Source: Enterobacter sp. kpr-6 (GTDB lineage: Bacteria > Pseudomonadota > Gammaproteobacteria > Enterobacterales > Enterobacteriaceae). From it: a stretch of DNA of 64,000 nucleotides. Below, piece by piece: positions 38,868-48,520 of this stretch. Under the pieces are notes generated by a model. It made no database searches. It saw only the letters and a program-made list of their open reading frames with translations, and was not told where the DNA came from. The stretch is taken from positions 124,001 to 188,000 of the forward strand of contig NZ_FOYH01000004.1 of NCBI RefSeq assembly GCF_900116015.1, read 5' to 3'. Numbering within the stretch: position 1 is the stretch's first letter; every line of letters starts with the position of its first letter. The position numbers and the translations under genes were made by a program.

Positions 38868-40136
38868 ATGGACAAAATATTGAAGAATAACAGAACCGAG
38901 TATTACAAAATCAGTAGCTTTATATTTCTCTATTTTTTCACTTGGTCGGCGAGTATTGGCTTGCTGGCAATATGGCTCGGGCAAAAGGCGAATTTAAGCG
39001 GGACGGTGATCGGCACGGTCTTTGCGGTAAACGGAATATTCTCGGTCATTTTAAAACCGATTTACGGCTATATTCTCGATAAAATAGGTATGAGCAAATA
39101 TCTGCTCTATTTTGTCGTCGCCGTTTCTGCACTAATGGCTCCGTTCTTTATTTATGTTTACCAGCCGCTGTTAATGTCTAACACCATGCTGGGAATTGTG
39201 GTCGGGGCGATCTATTTAAGTTTTGCCTGGTATGCGGGCGTCGCCGCCTGTGAATCCTATACCGACCGCTACAGCCGCTTAAACGGCATGGAGTTCGGCC
39301 AGATCCGTATGTGGGGCTCGCTCGGCTGGGCAGTGGCATCCTCTTTCTCCGGGCTGCTGTTTAACCTCTCCCCGGCGTACAACTTTATTATGGGCAGCGT
39401 GGCGTCGCTGGTCATGCTGGTGGTGCTTTTCAGCCTGAAAGTGGACACCCGCTCGGCGCACGCCAGCGAAGTACTGACCAAAGAAAAAATCGTCCCGGCG
39501 GATGTCTACGCGCTGCTAAAAAGCCGCAAATTCTGGGCCTTCTGCCTGTACGTGGCAGGCGTCGCCTGGATGATGTTTATTGCCGAACAGCAGTTCTCCC
39601 GTTATTTCGTCACCTTCTTCGATGACGTTCACCAGGGCAACGCCGTCTTTGGCTACCTGGGCACCGTGCAGTCGGGCATGGAATTTATCATGTATATGGT
39701 CATCCCGATGTTCGTGAATTATATCGGGGCGAAACGCGGCCTGTTAATTGTTGGCATGGTGGTGGGCGCACGTTTAATTATCTCCGGGCTGTGCGATTCA
39801 CACCTGTTAATTTCCGTACTGAAACCGCTGTACGGTCTGGAAATCTGTCTGCTGCTGGTGTCAGTCTTTAAATACATCGCTGAGCATTTTGATAAACGCG
39901 TTAACGCCACCATGTATTTACTCGGCTATCAGGCGATGCTGTACGTCGGCAACGTCGTTATTTCCTCACCAGCGGGCTTGTTGTACGACCGCATCGGCTT
40001 TGAAAATACCTATATTATTATGGGATGTATTGCGCTGACCTTTACCCTGATTTCAGCCTTCACCCTTTCTGCCTGCCGGAATAAACGACAGAACGCGGCG
40101 GAAATGAATATTGCTGAAAGTAATGCTTCTCGCTAA
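38868..40136 (+). CDS. Oligosaccharide:proton symporter, LacY/RafB-type MFS transporter
   Basis: 422 residues with twelve hydrophobic segments. It resembles the oligosaccharide:H+ symporter family: YYKISSFIFLYFFTWSASIG at the start, KPIYGYILDKIGMSKYL between helices 2 and 3, a charged loop near residue 210, then YDRIGFENTY before the last helix. GAGGATAGT precedes the ATG. It imports an oligosaccharide with a proton across the inner membrane. Its place between DUF2264 and a GH88 hydrolase suggests an unsaturated uronide disaccharide rather than lactose or raffinose. The substrate is an inference from neighbours. Confidence 0.85.
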   Translation: MDKILKNNRTEYYKISSFIFLYFFTWSASIGLLAIWLGQKANLSGTVIGTVFAVNGIFSVILKPIYGYILDKIGMSKYLLYFVVAVSALMAPFFIYVYQPLLMSNTMLGIVVGAIYLSFAWYAGVAACESYTDRYSRLNGMEFGQIRMWGSLGWAVASSFSGLLFNLSPAYNFIMGSVASLVMLVVLFSLKVDTRSAHASEVLTKEKIVPADVYALLKSRKFWAFCLYVAGVAWMMFIAEQQFSRYFVTFFDDVHQGNAVFGYLGTVQSGMEFIMYMVIPMFVNYIGAKRGLLIVGMVVGARLIISGLCDSHLLISVLKPLYGLEICLLLVSVFKYIAEHFDKRVNATMYLLGYQAMLYVGNVVISSPAGLLYDRIGFENTYIIMGCIALTFTLISAFTLSACRNKRQNAAEMNIAESNASR

Positions 40137-40166
40137 TTTTGCTGTTAAGAAAGAAGGAACCGAAAT

Positions 40167-41357
40167 ATGTTAAGTCATATCGTTGAGGAACGTTTACGTG
40201 AATGTCCGGGCGCGCCGTTTGACCGCCAGGTTTTTAAAGATGAAATGGATTCTGCACGTGAACACACCCTCGAACTGATTAGCCGTCATTTAACGGAGTT
40301 CGGTGAAAAATTCCCGGCGGAAACCTGCGTAAAAGGGTTCTACCCGCTGACAGAAAACGTGGAATGGACGACCAGTTTCTGGACCGGGCAGTTGTGGCTG
40401 GCATGGGAGATGAGCGGGGAGGAGAAATTCCGCGCGATGGCGGAAAAACACGTGCGTTCATTCGGGCTGCGCATTGCGGGTCGCCAGGATACCAACACGC
40501 ACGATCTCGGCTTCCTTTATACGCTCTCCTGCGTATCGGCGTGGCGGCTGACCAGAAATCGTGACGCGCGCGGTTTTGCTTTGCAGGCCGCCGAAGCGCT
40601 GCTGGAGCGTTTCCATGATAAAGCGCACATCATTCAGGCGTGGGGCGATCTGAACGATCCCAAACAGGCCGGGCGGATGATCATCGACTGCAATATGAAC
40701 CTGCCGCTGCTTTACTGGGCCAGCGAACAGACGGGCGATCTGCGTTTCGCGGAAGCGGCAAAAGCACACGTGTTGCAGGCGGCGAAGTACCTGATCCGGG
40801 AAGATGCGTCGACCTTCCACACCTATTATATGGACGTGCAAACCGGCGCGCCGCGTTACGGTAATACGCAGCAAGGTTACGCGGATGATTCCTGCTGGTC
40901 GCGCGGCCAGGCATGGGGGATTTACGGCTTCCTGCTGAGCTATCTCTATACCGGCGATACGCAGATGGTGGCGCTGTCTAAACGGCTGGCGAATTACTTC
41001 CTCAACCGCCTGCCGGAAGATGCGGTATGCCACTGGGATCTGGCGCTGGTGGGAACGGATGCGCTGCGCGATTCTTCCTCGGCGGCGATTGCGGTCTGCG
41101 GGCTGCTGGAACTGGTGAAGCAGCTTCCTGCAACCGATCCCGATCGTGAGCGCTATCAGGAGTGGGCGATGCGGATCATGTCATCGCTGAGCAAGCACTA
41201 TCTGACGGGCAGGAACGAGCCAGGCAACGGACTGCTTAAGCACTCGGTGTACCATCTTTCGAGTAATAAAGGGGTGGATGAGTGTGCAAGCTGGGGGGAT
41301 TATTTTTACGTGGAAGCGCTGGTAAGGATGACGCAGAGCTGGAAGTTGTACTGGTGA
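40167..41357 (+). CDS. GH88-family unsaturated glucuronyl/uronyl hydrolase
   Basis: 396 residues, the usual length for GH88. The two catalytic aspartates are recognisable in DTNTHDLGFLYTLS (about residues 109-122) and MIIDCNMNLPLLYWAS (about 171-186), with CWSRGQAWGIYGFL later. GH88 enzymes remove 4,5-unsaturated uronic acid from the non-reducing end of oligosaccharides made by lyases, by hydrating the double bond. There is no signal peptide, so it is cytosolic, after the symporter. GAAGGAACCGAAAT precedes ATG 40167. Last gene of the inserted locus. It ends in a palindromic repeat cluster. Confidence 0.9.
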   Translation: MLSHIVEERLRECPGAPFDRQVFKDEMDSAREHTLELISRHLTEFGEKFPAETCVKGFYPLTENVEWTTSFWTGQLWLAWEMSGEEKFRAMAEKHVRSFGLRIAGRQDTNTHDLGFLYTLSCVSAWRLTRNRDARGFALQAAEALLERFHDKAHIIQAWGDLNDPKQAGRMIIDCNMNLPLLYWASEQTGDLRFAEAAKAHVLQAAKYLIREDASTFHTYYMDVQTGAPRYGNTQQGYADDSCWSRGQAWGIYGFLLSYLYTGDTQMVALSKRLANYFLNRLPEDAVCHWDLALVGTDALRDSSSAAIAVCGLLELVKQLPATDPDRERYQEWAMRIMSSLSKHYLTGRNEPGNGLLKHSVYHLSSNKGVDECASWGDYFYVEALVRMTQSWKLYW

Positions 41358-41360
41358 TAA

Positions 41361-41556
41361 CCCCTTACCCTAACCCTCTCCCAATGGGAGAGGGGACAGC
41401 CCGCGTGCGGACTTAGGGGTTTTGCTTTGCTCCCTCTCCCTTCGGCAGAGAGCCAGAGTTCGGGGGTTTTGCTTTTCTCCCTCTCCCTGAGGGAGAGGGC
41501 CGGGGTGAGGGTCTGGTTTTCTCCCTCTCCCTGAGGGAGAGGGCTGGGGTGAGGGT
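41361..41556. repeat. Cluster of four GGGAGAGGG palindromic units
   Basis: Four copies of a CCCTCTCCC..GGGAGAGGG palindrome in alternating context, each ending in CCGGGGTGAGGG, CTGGGGTGAGGG or its complement CCCTAACCC. They sit between the convergent GH88 gene and ygiN. The second unit is degraded (TTCGGCAGAGAG). The frames that cross it are artefacts of the repeats. Confidence 0.88.
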
Positions 41557-41870
41557 TAAACCCCTTGCTCCAGAATACGAATATGCGTCTCCAGCACATC
41601 CCCTTTCACCGCCTCGCCCCACGCTTTCATATGCGCGGTTTGCAGGTGTGCTTCGAGGTCGGCAACGCTTTCCCATTGCTCTACCATCATAATAGAGTCC
41701 GGGTTAGTCGTCTGGAAACTCACGCCCGCGGCGTGATCCACCATCGGCGCGTAGCCGTGGCAGCCTTTCTCTTCTAAAACGGTCGGAATAATCTTCGCAA
41801 ATTGATCGAGCACCGCCTGGCGGTGGTGTTGGCCCGGACGGGTACGGATTTCTGCAATCACTGTCAGCAT
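41556..41870 (-). CDS. ygiN: Quinol monooxygenase YgiN
   Basis: 104 residues, the E. coli length, in the ABM (antibiotic biosynthesis monooxygenase) ferredoxin-like dimer family. The sequence MLTVIAEIRTRPGQHHRQAV, SIMMVEQWESVADLEAHLQT and a conserved His near residue 80 (TAHMKAWG) are typical. It oxidises quinols back to quinones and forms a quinone cycle with MdaB, whose gene is 30 bp upstream in the same direction. Same order as K-12, except that parE is here separated by the 6-kb insertion. Confidence 0.95.
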   Translation of the reverse strand: MLTVIAEIRTRPGQHHRQAVLDQFAKIIPTVLEEKGCHGYAPMVDHAAGVSFQTTNPDSIMMVEQWESVADLEAHLQTAHMKAWGEAVKGDVLETHIRILEQGV

Positions 41871-41900
41871 GGTTTAACTCCTTCTAATTTCTGCCTTCAG

Positions 41901-42482
41901 TTAAGCAAAAATTTCACCAAGATGCTTGCGATATTCTGCGATATAGCGCGGCACGTCCGGCATTTTAATCACGTCGTTGGTGATAAAGGTCGGCAGTGCA
42001 TCCATACCCAGGAACTGGTTGGCTTTGTGGAAAGGCAGGTAAACGCCGTCAACGCCGACGCCGTGGAAGAACTGCTCTTCATCAGTAAAGGCTTCCAGCG
42101 GGGCGTTCCAGGTCAGCGACAGCATGTAGGTTTTCCCTTGCAGCAGACCGCCGGAACCGTATTTTTTCGCCGCGTCAGAACGGGTGCGACCGTCGCTGGC
42201 GTACAGTGAGCCATGACCTTCGGTAAACACATCGTCCATGTATTTTTTAACGGTCCAGGGTGCGCCCATCCACCAGCCCGGCATCTGCCAGATAATGGTG
42301 TCGGCCCACAGGAAGTTTTGAACTTCCGCCTGGATATCGTAATCGCCGTCAGTGCGCACGACGACAACATCATGTCCGGCGTCACGCAAAAAGCCCTGCG
42401 CAACCTCGGTCAGGGTGTCGTTAAGTTGACCGTTAGAGTGGGCGAATTTTTTTGCGCCGTTGATAATCAGAATGTTGCTCAT
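41901..42482 (-). CDS. mdaB: NADPH:quinone reductase MdaB
   Basis: 193 residues, flavodoxin-like fold. The FAD-binding N-terminus (SNILIINGAKKFAHSNGQLN), the FLWADTIIWQMPGWWMGAPW stretch that shapes the quinone pocket, and GSGGLLQGKTYMLSLTWNAP are intact. It reduces quinones by two electrons and avoids semiquinone radicals. In E. coli it is a target of QseBC-linked control. It forms an operon with ygiN and lies next to qseC. Confidence 0.96.
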   Translation of the reverse strand: MSNILIINGAKKFAHSNGQLNDTLTEVAQGFLRDAGHDVVVVRTDGDYDIQAEVQNFLWADTIIWQMPGWWMGAPWTVKKYMDDVFTEGHGSLYASDGRTRSDAAKKYGSGGLLQGKTYMLSLTWNAPLEAFTDEEQFFHGVGVDGVYLPFHKANQFLGMDALPTFITNDVIKMPDVPRYIAEYRKHLGEIFA

Positions 42483-42583
42483 TATTTAACCTCGAAGAAT
42501 AGCGTTTGACGGCAATCTTACGCCCTTCAACGATGCGGTAAAATAAGCAAAATGTGCAAAGACTTTTGCGTTTAACGCAATAA

Positions 42584-43936
42584 TCACGACCAGTTGATTT
42601 TTACCTCAAAACCCTGTGGCTGCACAGGCTGAAACGTGACCGCCATTCCATGCAGCGCCGCGATGCGCTTAACAATCGATAATCCCAGTCCGCTGCCGGT
42701 TTCATTCTGTCCCGGTGGACGGTAAAAACGCTCGCCGAGACGCGCCAGCACCGCCTCGCTGACGCCGGGGCCGTTGTCCCGCACGCTAAAATCCCGTTCG
42801 TTGAGCGTCACATCAATCACGCTGCCCGCCGGACTGTAGCGCACGGCGTTATCGAGTAAATTGCGCACCAGCAGGCTCATCAGCAACGGTTGCCCTGCGC
42901 GGATAACCGCGTTGGCCTGGAGGTGCAGACGTACCTCTTTACCCGCCTGCCGTGCCGGGTGGTAAATATCCATCACCGCCGATTGCAGCAGATCCCCCAG
43001 CGGGATCGGTTCTACTTCGTTCAGGTTATCGAGCGAGTCGAGGCGCGAAAGTGTCAGTAATTGATCCACCAGCCGCGCGGCGCGGTCGATCCCGGTGTGT
43101 AACTGCCCCAGCGCGTTGTTGCGCATCACCGCATCCTCCCCGGCGAGCAGCGCCACATCCGTCTGCACTTTCAGCGCCGTCAGCGGGCTGCGCAGTTCAT
43201 GGGCGGCATCGGAAGTAAAACGCCGCTCGCGGGCCATCGTTTCATGCGTGCGGGCGAAAAGCTGATTGAGGGCGTCCACCAGCGGACGTACTTCGCCGGG
43301 TACGCCGTCCACGCTTAACGGATCGGCGGCATCCGGCGCACGGGTCGCCAGCGCGCGGGTGAGGTGTCTGAGGGGGCGCAGCTCATAGCTCAACAACACG
43401 ATGAGCAAAATCAGCATCAGCGGCAGGGCGATAAGCCAGGGTTTCAGTTGTGAGGTGACAATATCCAGCGCCAGATCCCGACGGTAATCCCACTCCTGGC
43501 CCACCACGATGCGGTACTTGCCGTCCGGCGTGGTCAGCCACAAAAAGCGCCACGCGTCGTTATCGTCCTGAAGCGGCCCGTCCGTAAAGCCGTCGCGCCG
43601 ATCGTGCCAGGGAATATCCGGTCCGTTGTCGCCATCGTCCATCAGCCGCTTACCGTCGCGGGTAAAGATGGCGAACGCCAGTACGTCATCATCCAGATGA
43701 CCGTGATTGAGTTTCTTCGGCGTGCGCATCAGCGTGCGCGGCGCGTCGCTATCCTCCTGAGCGAAGGTGCTTAAGCGTTTGGCGAACAGCATCTGTTGGG
43801 TGTCGAACAACTCGTTCAGCGTATGAGTCGTTTGATGCCAGGCGACAACACTCGCCGCAATCCAGGCGGTAGCCGCCAGCAGGGTAAACAGCAGCGTCAG
43901 ACGCAGGCGCAGACTAAGATTTTGCAGACGTTTCAT
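42584..43936 (-). CDS. qseC: Sensor histidine kinase QseC
   Basis: 450 residues (K-12: 449). Transmembrane helix 1 is at about 11-33 and helix 2 at about 168-184. Between them lies the periplasmic sensor, reported in E. coli and Salmonella to respond to adrenaline, noradrenaline and AI-3. The phospho-acceptor His246 is in [15 protein letters not shown], the N box is [11 protein letters not shown], and the G boxes are DNGPGV and GSGLGLSIV. Its start overlaps the qseB stop by 4 nt (ATGA). The kinase phosphorylates QseB and acts as phosphatase towards it. Confidence 0.97.
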   Translation of the reverse strand: MKRLQNLSLRLRLTLLFTLLAATAWIAASVVAWHQTTHTLNELFDTQQMLFAKRLSTFAQEDSDAPRTLMRTPKKLNHGHLDDDVLAFAIFTRDGKRLMDDGDNGPDIPWHDRRDGFTDGPLQDDNDAWRFLWLTTPDGKYRIVVGQEWDYRRDLALDIVTSQLKPWLIALPLMLILLIVLLSYELRPLRHLTRALATRAPDAADPLSVDGVPGEVRPLVDALNQLFARTHETMARERRFTSDAAHELRSPLTALKVQTDVALLAGEDAVMRNNALGQLHTGIDRAARLVDQLLTLSRLDSLDNLNEVEPIPLGDLLQSAVMDIYHPARQAGKEVRLHLQANAVIRAGQPLLMSLLVRNLLDNAVRYSPAGSVIDVTLNERDFSVRDNGPGVSEAVLARLGERFYRPPGQNETGSGLGLSIVKRIAALHGMAVTFQPVQPQGFEVKINWS

Positions 43937-44592
43937 GCATCACCCAGGGTGTAACCGATGCCGTGCACGGTGCGGATGAACTCACTGCCGAGCTTGCGGC
44001 GCAGGTGGTGGATATGCACTTCAACCGCGTTGCTCGACACATCGTCGTCCCAGTTATAGAGCTTTTCTTCGATCAGTTTGCGCGGCAGGACGCGCCCGGC
44101 GTTACGCATTAACAGCTCCAGGATCGCGAACTCTTTGGGCTTCAGCGCCAGGGTTTCGCCCTGATGCGTCACCACCAGGCGCTGCGGATCGAGCGTCACC
44201 GGGCCGTGGCGCAGTTCGCTGCTGGCCTGGCCGTGGGTGCGGCGGATCAGCGCTTCCAGCCGGGCGGCAACCTCCACCAGCGCAAAGGGTTTACACAGGT
44301 AATCGTCGGCCCCAAGCCGTAACCCTTCGACGCGTTGTGCCAGCGCATCGCGGGCGGTCAGGATCAGCACCGGGCAGGTTTGCCCCTTCTCCCGCCACTC
44401 GCGCAATACCGCAAGCCCGTCCATCCCCGGCAGGGTGAGGTCGAGGATCACCGCGTCGTAGGGCGCGCTGTAGAGGGCCGCTTTTCCCTGAATGCCGTCG
44501 GTGAACCAGTCGAGAGTAAAGCCCATTTTGCTTAAGCCCACCCGCAGACCGTCGCCAATGGCGCTGTCGTCTTCCACCAGTAAAATGCGCAT
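43933..44592 (-). CDS. qseB: Response regulator QseB
   Basis: 219 residues, OmpR/PhoB family. The acidic pocket is E7-D8 with phospho-acceptor Asp51 ([13 protein letters not shown]), Thr near 79 (LILTARDA) and Lys near 101 ([12 protein letters not shown]). The winged helix is [20 protein letters not shown] and [13 protein letters not shown]. It controls flagella, motility and envelope genes and cross-talks with PmrAB in E. coli. A PmrA/QseB-type direct repeat lies in the gap before the divergent ygiW gene (44678-44694). Confidence 0.97.
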   Translation of the reverse strand: MRILLVEDDSAIGDGLRVGLSKMGFTLDWFTDGIQGKAALYSAPYDAVILDLTLPGMDGLAVLREWREKGQTCPVLILTARDALAQRVEGLRLGADDYLCKPFALVEVAARLEALIRRTHGQASSELRHGPVTLDPQRLVVTHQGETLALKPKEFAILELLMRNAGRVLPRKLIEEKLYNWDDDVSSNAVEVHIHHLRRKLGSEFIRTVHGIGYTLGDA

Positions 44593-44677
44593 CGCGTTCT
44601 CCTTTTCCGCCGTCCGGGTACAGGCAGTAAACCTTCTCTCTCACCACGCTGTACAGCAAAAACATTTCTTTTTTTGC

Positions 44678-44694
44678 CTTAAGAAGTTGTTAAG
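44678..44694. promoter_or_regulatory. PmrA/QseB-like box between qseB and ygiW
   Basis: CTTAAG-AAGTT-GTTAAG is a direct repeat with 5-bp spacing, matching the PmrA-box form (C/T)TTAA(T/G)-N5-(C/T)TTAA(T/G) except for one base. It is well placed to control both ygiW and qseBC. QseB and PmrA recognise similar sites in E. coli. Confidence 0.55.
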
Positions 44695-44740
44695 TTTTGG
44701 CGCGCAGGATGACTCTTACACGACCAAAAGGAGAGCGAAT

Positions 44741-45145
44741 ATGAAAAAGTTAGCGATTATTGCCGCCATTGCAGCACTGTCTTCAGCCCCGGTTTTTGCC
44801 GCCCATCCTGGCGGGTTTAACGGCCCGAATGCGGCACATGCGCCAGCCCATCAGGGGCAGGGCGGATTTGCCGATAAAAATGCCGTGGTAACCACGGTGG
44901 CAAAAGCCAAAGAGATGAAGGATGACAGTTGGGTGAAACTGCGCGGGAATATTACCGAGCGCGTATCTGACGATCGCTACGTCTTTCGCGATGCCAGCGG
45001 CACGGTAAATGTGGAGATCGACGATAAGCACTGGAACGGTCAAACCTACACCCCGCAGGATCAGGTTGAAATCCAGGGTAAGGTCGACAAAGAGTGGAAC
45101 GATTTTGAAATCGAAGTGAAACAGATCGCTAAAGTGACGCCGTAA
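44741..45145 (+). CDS. ygiW: Periplasmic BOF/OB-fold stress protein YgiW
   Basis: 134 residues from ATG 44741 (AAAAGGAGAGCGAAT upstream). The upstream extension of the frame is spurious. A signal peptide (KKLAIIAAIAALSSAPVFAA) leads into a Gly/His/Ala-rich linker and the BOF domain (DDSWVKLRGNITERVSDDRY, then FRDASGTVNVEIDDKHWNG), a bacterial OB-fold found in periplasmic proteins. In E. coli it is linked to peroxide, cadmium and acid stress and is co-regulated with qseBC, with which it is divergent. Confidence 0.93.
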   Translation: MKKLAIIAAIAALSSAPVFAAHPGGFNGPNAAHAPAHQGQGGFADKNAVVTTVAKAKEMKDDSWVKLRGNITERVSDDRYVFRDASGTVNVEIDDKHWNGQTYTPQDQVEIQGKVDKEWNDFEIEVKQIAKVTP

Positions 45146-45157
45146 TTCCCCCCTGTT

Positions 45158-45177
45158 ACCGCGCCGTCTGGCGCGGT
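45158..45177. terminator. Stem-loop after ygiW
   Basis: ACCGCGCC (45158-45165) and GGCGCGGT (45170-45177) with a 4-nt loop, 12 bases after the ygiW stop. No T-run; a stabilising 3' hairpin is as likely as termination. Confidence 0.5.
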
Positions 45178-45284
45178 GTGCTTCCCCGCTTTACGCCCTG
45201 TGACTCAGCGCGGTAGATAGGGTATTATCGGCCCTGGTTTACCGTCTGGTCATCACCGGCGCAAAGATTGAGGAATCACTATTA

Positions 45285-47543
45285 ATGAGCGATATGGCAG
45301 AGCGCCTTGCGCTGCATGAGTTTACGGAAAACGCCTACTTAAACTATTCCATGTACGTCATCATGGACAGGGCATTGCCGTTCATCGGTGATGGCCTCAA
45401 GCCGGTTCAGCGTCGCATTGTTTACGCGATGTCGGAGCTTGGTCTTAACGCCAGCGCCAAATTTAAAAAATCAGCCCGTACTGTCGGTGACGTGCTGGGT
45501 AAATATCATCCCCACGGCGACAGCGCCTGCTACGAAGCGATGGTGCTGATGGCACAGCCGTTCTCCTACCGCTATCCGCTGGTGGACGGCCAGGGTAACT
45601 GGGGTGCGCCGGACGATCCCAAGTCATTTGCGGCGATGCGTTATACCGAATCCCGCCTCTCAAAATATGCCGATCTGCTGCTGGGTGAACTGGGGCAGGG
45701 CACGGTGGACTGGCAGCCTAACTTCGACGGCACCCTGCAGGAGCCGAAAATGCTGCCGGCGCGTCTGCCGAACATTCTGCTGAACGGCACTACCGGCATT
45801 GCGGTGGGTATGGCGACGGACATTCCGCCGCACAACCTGCGTGAAGTGGCGAACGCGGCGATTGCGCTTATCGACCAGCCGAAAACCACGCTGGACGATC
45901 TGCTGGATATTGTGCAGGGGCCGGATTACCCGACCGAAGCCGAAATCATCACCTCACGCGCTGAAATCCGCAAAATCTACCAGAGCGGTCGCGGTTCCGT
46001 GCGTATGCGCGCAGTGTGGAAAAAAGAAGACGGTGCCGTGGTGATCACAGCCCTTCCGCATCAGGTTTCCGGCGCGCGCGTGCTGGAGCAGATTGCCGCG
46101 CAGATGCGCAATAAAAAGCTGCCGATGGTTGACGATTTGCGTGATGAATCCGATCACGAAAACCCGACGCGTCTGGTGGTGGTCCCGCGTTCCAACCGCG
46201 TGGATATGGATCAGGTGATGAACCATCTGTTCGCTACCACCGATCTGGAAAAGAGCTACCGCGTTAACCTGAACATGATTGGCCTCGACGGGCGACCGGC
46301 GGTGAAAAACCTGCTGGAAATCCTCACCGAGTGGCTGGCGTTCCGCCGCGATACCGTGCGCCGCCGCCTCAATTATCGTCTGGAAAAAGTGCTCAAGCGC
46401 CTGCATATCCTCGAAGGTTTGCTGGTGGCGTTCCTCAACATTGATGAAGTGATTGAGATCATCCGCCGTGAGGATGAGCCGAAGCCGGTGCTGATGTCGC
46501 GTTTTGGCATCAGCGAAACCCAGGCCGAAGCGATCCTTGAGCTGAAGTTACGCCACCTCGCCAAACTCGAAGAGATGAAAATCCGCGGCGAGCAGGCTGA
46601 CCTGGAAAAAGAGCGCGATCAGCTGCAGGGCATCCTCGCTTCCGAGCGCAAGATGAGCAACCTGCTTAAGAAAGAGCTACAGGCTGATGCGCAGGCGTTT
46701 GGCGACGATCGCCGCTCACCGCTGCACGAGCGTGAAGAAGCGAAAGCGATGAGCGAGCACGACATGCTGCCGTCTGAGCCGGTGACCATTGTGCTGTCGC
46801 AAAGTGGCTGGGTGCGCAGCGCCAAAGGCCACGACATCGACGCGCAGGGTCTGAGCTATAAAGCGGGCGATAGCTGGAAGGCGTCGGTTAAAGGCAAGAG
46901 CAACCAGCCGGTGGTGTTCATTGATACCACGGGCCGCAGCTACGCCATCGATCCTATCACGCTGCCGTCGGCGCGCGGGCAGGGCGAGCCGCTGACCGGC
47001 AAGCTGACGCTGCCGCCGGGCGCGAGCGTGGATCACATGATGATGAGCGCGGACGATCAAAAACTGCTGATGGCGTCCGACGCGGGCTACGGTTTTGTCT
47101 GCACCTTTAACGATCTGGTGGCGCGTAACCGTGCGGGCAAGGCACTGATCAGCCTGCCGGAAAACGCCAAGGTCATGCCGCCGCTGGAAATTGTCGATGA
47201 CAGCGACATGCTGCTCGCCATCACCAGCGCCGGACGGATGCTCATGTTCCCGGTGAGCGATCTGCCGCAGTTGTCGAAAGGCAAAGGCAATAAGATCATC
47301 AACATTCCGTCGGCGGAAGCGGCAAAAGGCGAGGACAGCCTGGCGCATCTTTACCTGTTACCGCCGCAAAGCACGCTGACCATCCACGTCGGTAAACGCA
47401 AAATCAAACTGCGTCCGGAAGAGCTGCAAAAAGTGCACGGTGAACGCGGTCGTCGCGGCACGCTGATGCGCGGCTTACAGCGAATCGACAGGATTGAAAT
47501 TGACTCACCGCGTCGGGCAAGCGTTGGCGACAGCGAAGAGTAA
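45285..47543 (+). CDS. parC: DNA topoisomerase IV subunit A
   Basis: 752 residues, the E. coli length. The catalytic tyrosine is Tyr120 ([11 protein letters not shown]). The quinolone-resistance region reads [15 protein letters not shown] with Ser80 and Glu84, i.e. wild-type residues. The winged-helix and tower domains follow, with a long coiled coil ([18 protein letters not shown]), then a C-terminal beta-pinwheel of partly degenerate blades. It cuts and rejoins DNA with ParE to decatenate chromosomes. Separated from parE by about 10 kb here. GAGGAATCACTATTA precedes the ATG. Confidence 0.98.
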   Translation: MSDMAERLALHEFTENAYLNYSMYVIMDRALPFIGDGLKPVQRRIVYAMSELGLNASAKFKKSARTVGDVLGKYHPHGDSACYEAMVLMAQPFSYRYPLVDGQGNWGAPDDPKSFAAMRYTESRLSKYADLLLGELGQGTVDWQPNFDGTLQEPKMLPARLPNILLNGTTGIAVGMATDIPPHNLREVANAAIALIDQPKTTLDDLLDIVQGPDYPTEAEIITSRAEIRKIYQSGRGSVRMRAVWKKEDGAVVITALPHQVSGARVLEQIAAQMRNKKLPMVDDLRDESDHENPTRLVVVPRSNRVDMDQVMNHLFATTDLEKSYRVNLNMIGLDGRPAVKNLLEILTEWLAFRRDTVRRRLNYRLEKVLKRLHILEGLLVAFLNIDEVIEIIRREDEPKPVLMSRFGISETQAEAILELKLRHLAKLEEMKIRGEQADLEKERDQLQGILASERKMSNLLKKELQADAQAFGDDRRSPLHEREEAKAMSEHDMLPSEPVTIVLSQSGWVRSAKGHDIDAQGLSYKAGDSWKASVKGKSNQPVVFIDTTGRSYAIDPITLPSARGQGEPLTGKLTLPPGASVDHMMMSADDQKLLMASDAGYGFVCTFNDLVARNRAGKALISLPENAKVMPPLEIVDDSDMLLAITSAGRMLMFPVSDLPQLSKGKGNKIINIPSAEAAKGEDSLAHLYLLPPQSTLTIHVGKRKIKLRPEELQKVHGERGRRGTLMRGLQRIDRIEIDSPRRASVGDSEE

Positions 47544-47549
47544 CCCTTG

Positions 47550-47584
47550 CCCGGACATTGCCTGCTCGCAGGAGAATGTCCGGG
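47550..47584 (+). terminator. Two-level stem-loop after parC
   Basis: CCCGGACATT (47550-47559) pairs with AATGTCCGGG (47575-47584). An inner CCTG-CTCG-CAGG hairpin stacks within. It begins six bases after the parC stop and is followed by TAAAATTTCC, not a clean T-run. Confidence 0.55.
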
Positions 47585-47723
47585 TAAAATTTCCTGTAAA
47601 GCCGTTGTTAATTCACAAATTGCGATTAACAATACGCTTTTACCAGGGCCTGCGCGTAACAAAGTCCAACCACCCTTCATCGCTTTAGTATAATGGTCGG
47701 ATGTCCGTACCTTAGAGGTAGCT

Positions 47724-48464
47724 ATGCTTTTTCTTTTTCGCCTGATTATTGTGGTTATTTACAGCATTCTGGTCTGTATTTTTGGCTGTATTTACTGCCT
47801 GTTTAGTCCGCGTAATCCGAAACACGTCTCAACGTTTGGCCGCATGTTTGGTCGCATGGCACCGCTCATGGGGCTGAAAGTGGAAACCCGCGTGCCGGCC
47901 AATGCCGCGCAGTTTGGCAATGCCATCTACATTGCTAACCATCAGAACAATTACGACATGGTAACGGCCGCCAATATTGTGCTGCCTCCAACGGTGACCG
48001 TCGGCAAAAAGAGCCTGATGTGGATCCCCTTCTTTGGCCAGCTTTACTGGCTGACCGGCAACCTGCTGATTGACCGTGACAACCGTGCGAAAGCGCATGG
48101 CACCATTGCGCAGATCGTTAAGCACATTCAGAAGCGCAACATTTCTGTCTGGATGTTCCCGGAAGGCACACGCAGCCGTGGACGCGGCCTGTTGCCGTTT
48201 AAAACCGGCGCGTTCCATGCGGCGATTGCAGCGGGCGTGCCGATCATCCCGGTATGCGTGTCGAATACATCCAATAAAATCAATCTCAACCGCTGGGATA
48301 ACGGTCATGTGATCGTCGAAATGCTGCAACCGGTTGATGTGAGCCAGTTTGGTAAAGATCAGGTTCGTGAGCTGGCGACGCACTGCCGGGCGATTATGGA
48401 AAATAAAATCGCTGAACTCGATCGGGAAGTTGCTGCACGTGAAGCGGCAGGGAAGCAGAAATAA
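47724..48464 (+). CDS. plsC: 1-acyl-sn-glycerol-3-phosphate acyltransferase
   Basis: 246 residues. An N-terminal membrane segment (FLFRLIIVVIYSILVCIFGC) precedes the acyltransferase motifs NHQNNYD (H-x4-D, about residues 73-79) and MFPEGTRSRGRG (about 143-154). It transfers an acyl chain from acyl-ACP or acyl-CoA to lysophosphatidic acid, making phosphatidic acid, the precursor of all phospholipids. It is upstream of ftsP as in K-12 (parC-plsC-ftsP). Confidence 0.97.
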   Translation: MLFLFRLIIVVIYSILVCIFGCIYCLFSPRNPKHVSTFGRMFGRMAPLMGLKVETRVPANAAQFGNAIYIANHQNNYDMVTAANIVLPPTVTVGKKSLMWIPFFGQLYWLTGNLLIDRDNRAKAHGTIAQIVKHIQKRNISVWMFPEGTRSRGRGLLPFKTGAFHAAIAAGVPIIPVCVSNTSNKINLNRWDNGHVIVEMLQPVDVSQFGKDQVRELATHCRAIMENKIAELDREVAAREAAGKQK

Positions 48465-48520
48465 GTCTTAGTGCCGGGGAGCATTTCCCACGCTATTAGC
48501 CAGTTTTAAAGGGAGCATAT

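Noticed and set aside
41306-41676. Two minus-strand frames after the GH88 gene
   Set aside because: Both cross the GGGAGAGGG repeat cluster and give low-complexity LTPALSLREREK-like peptides, the usual artefact of these repeats.
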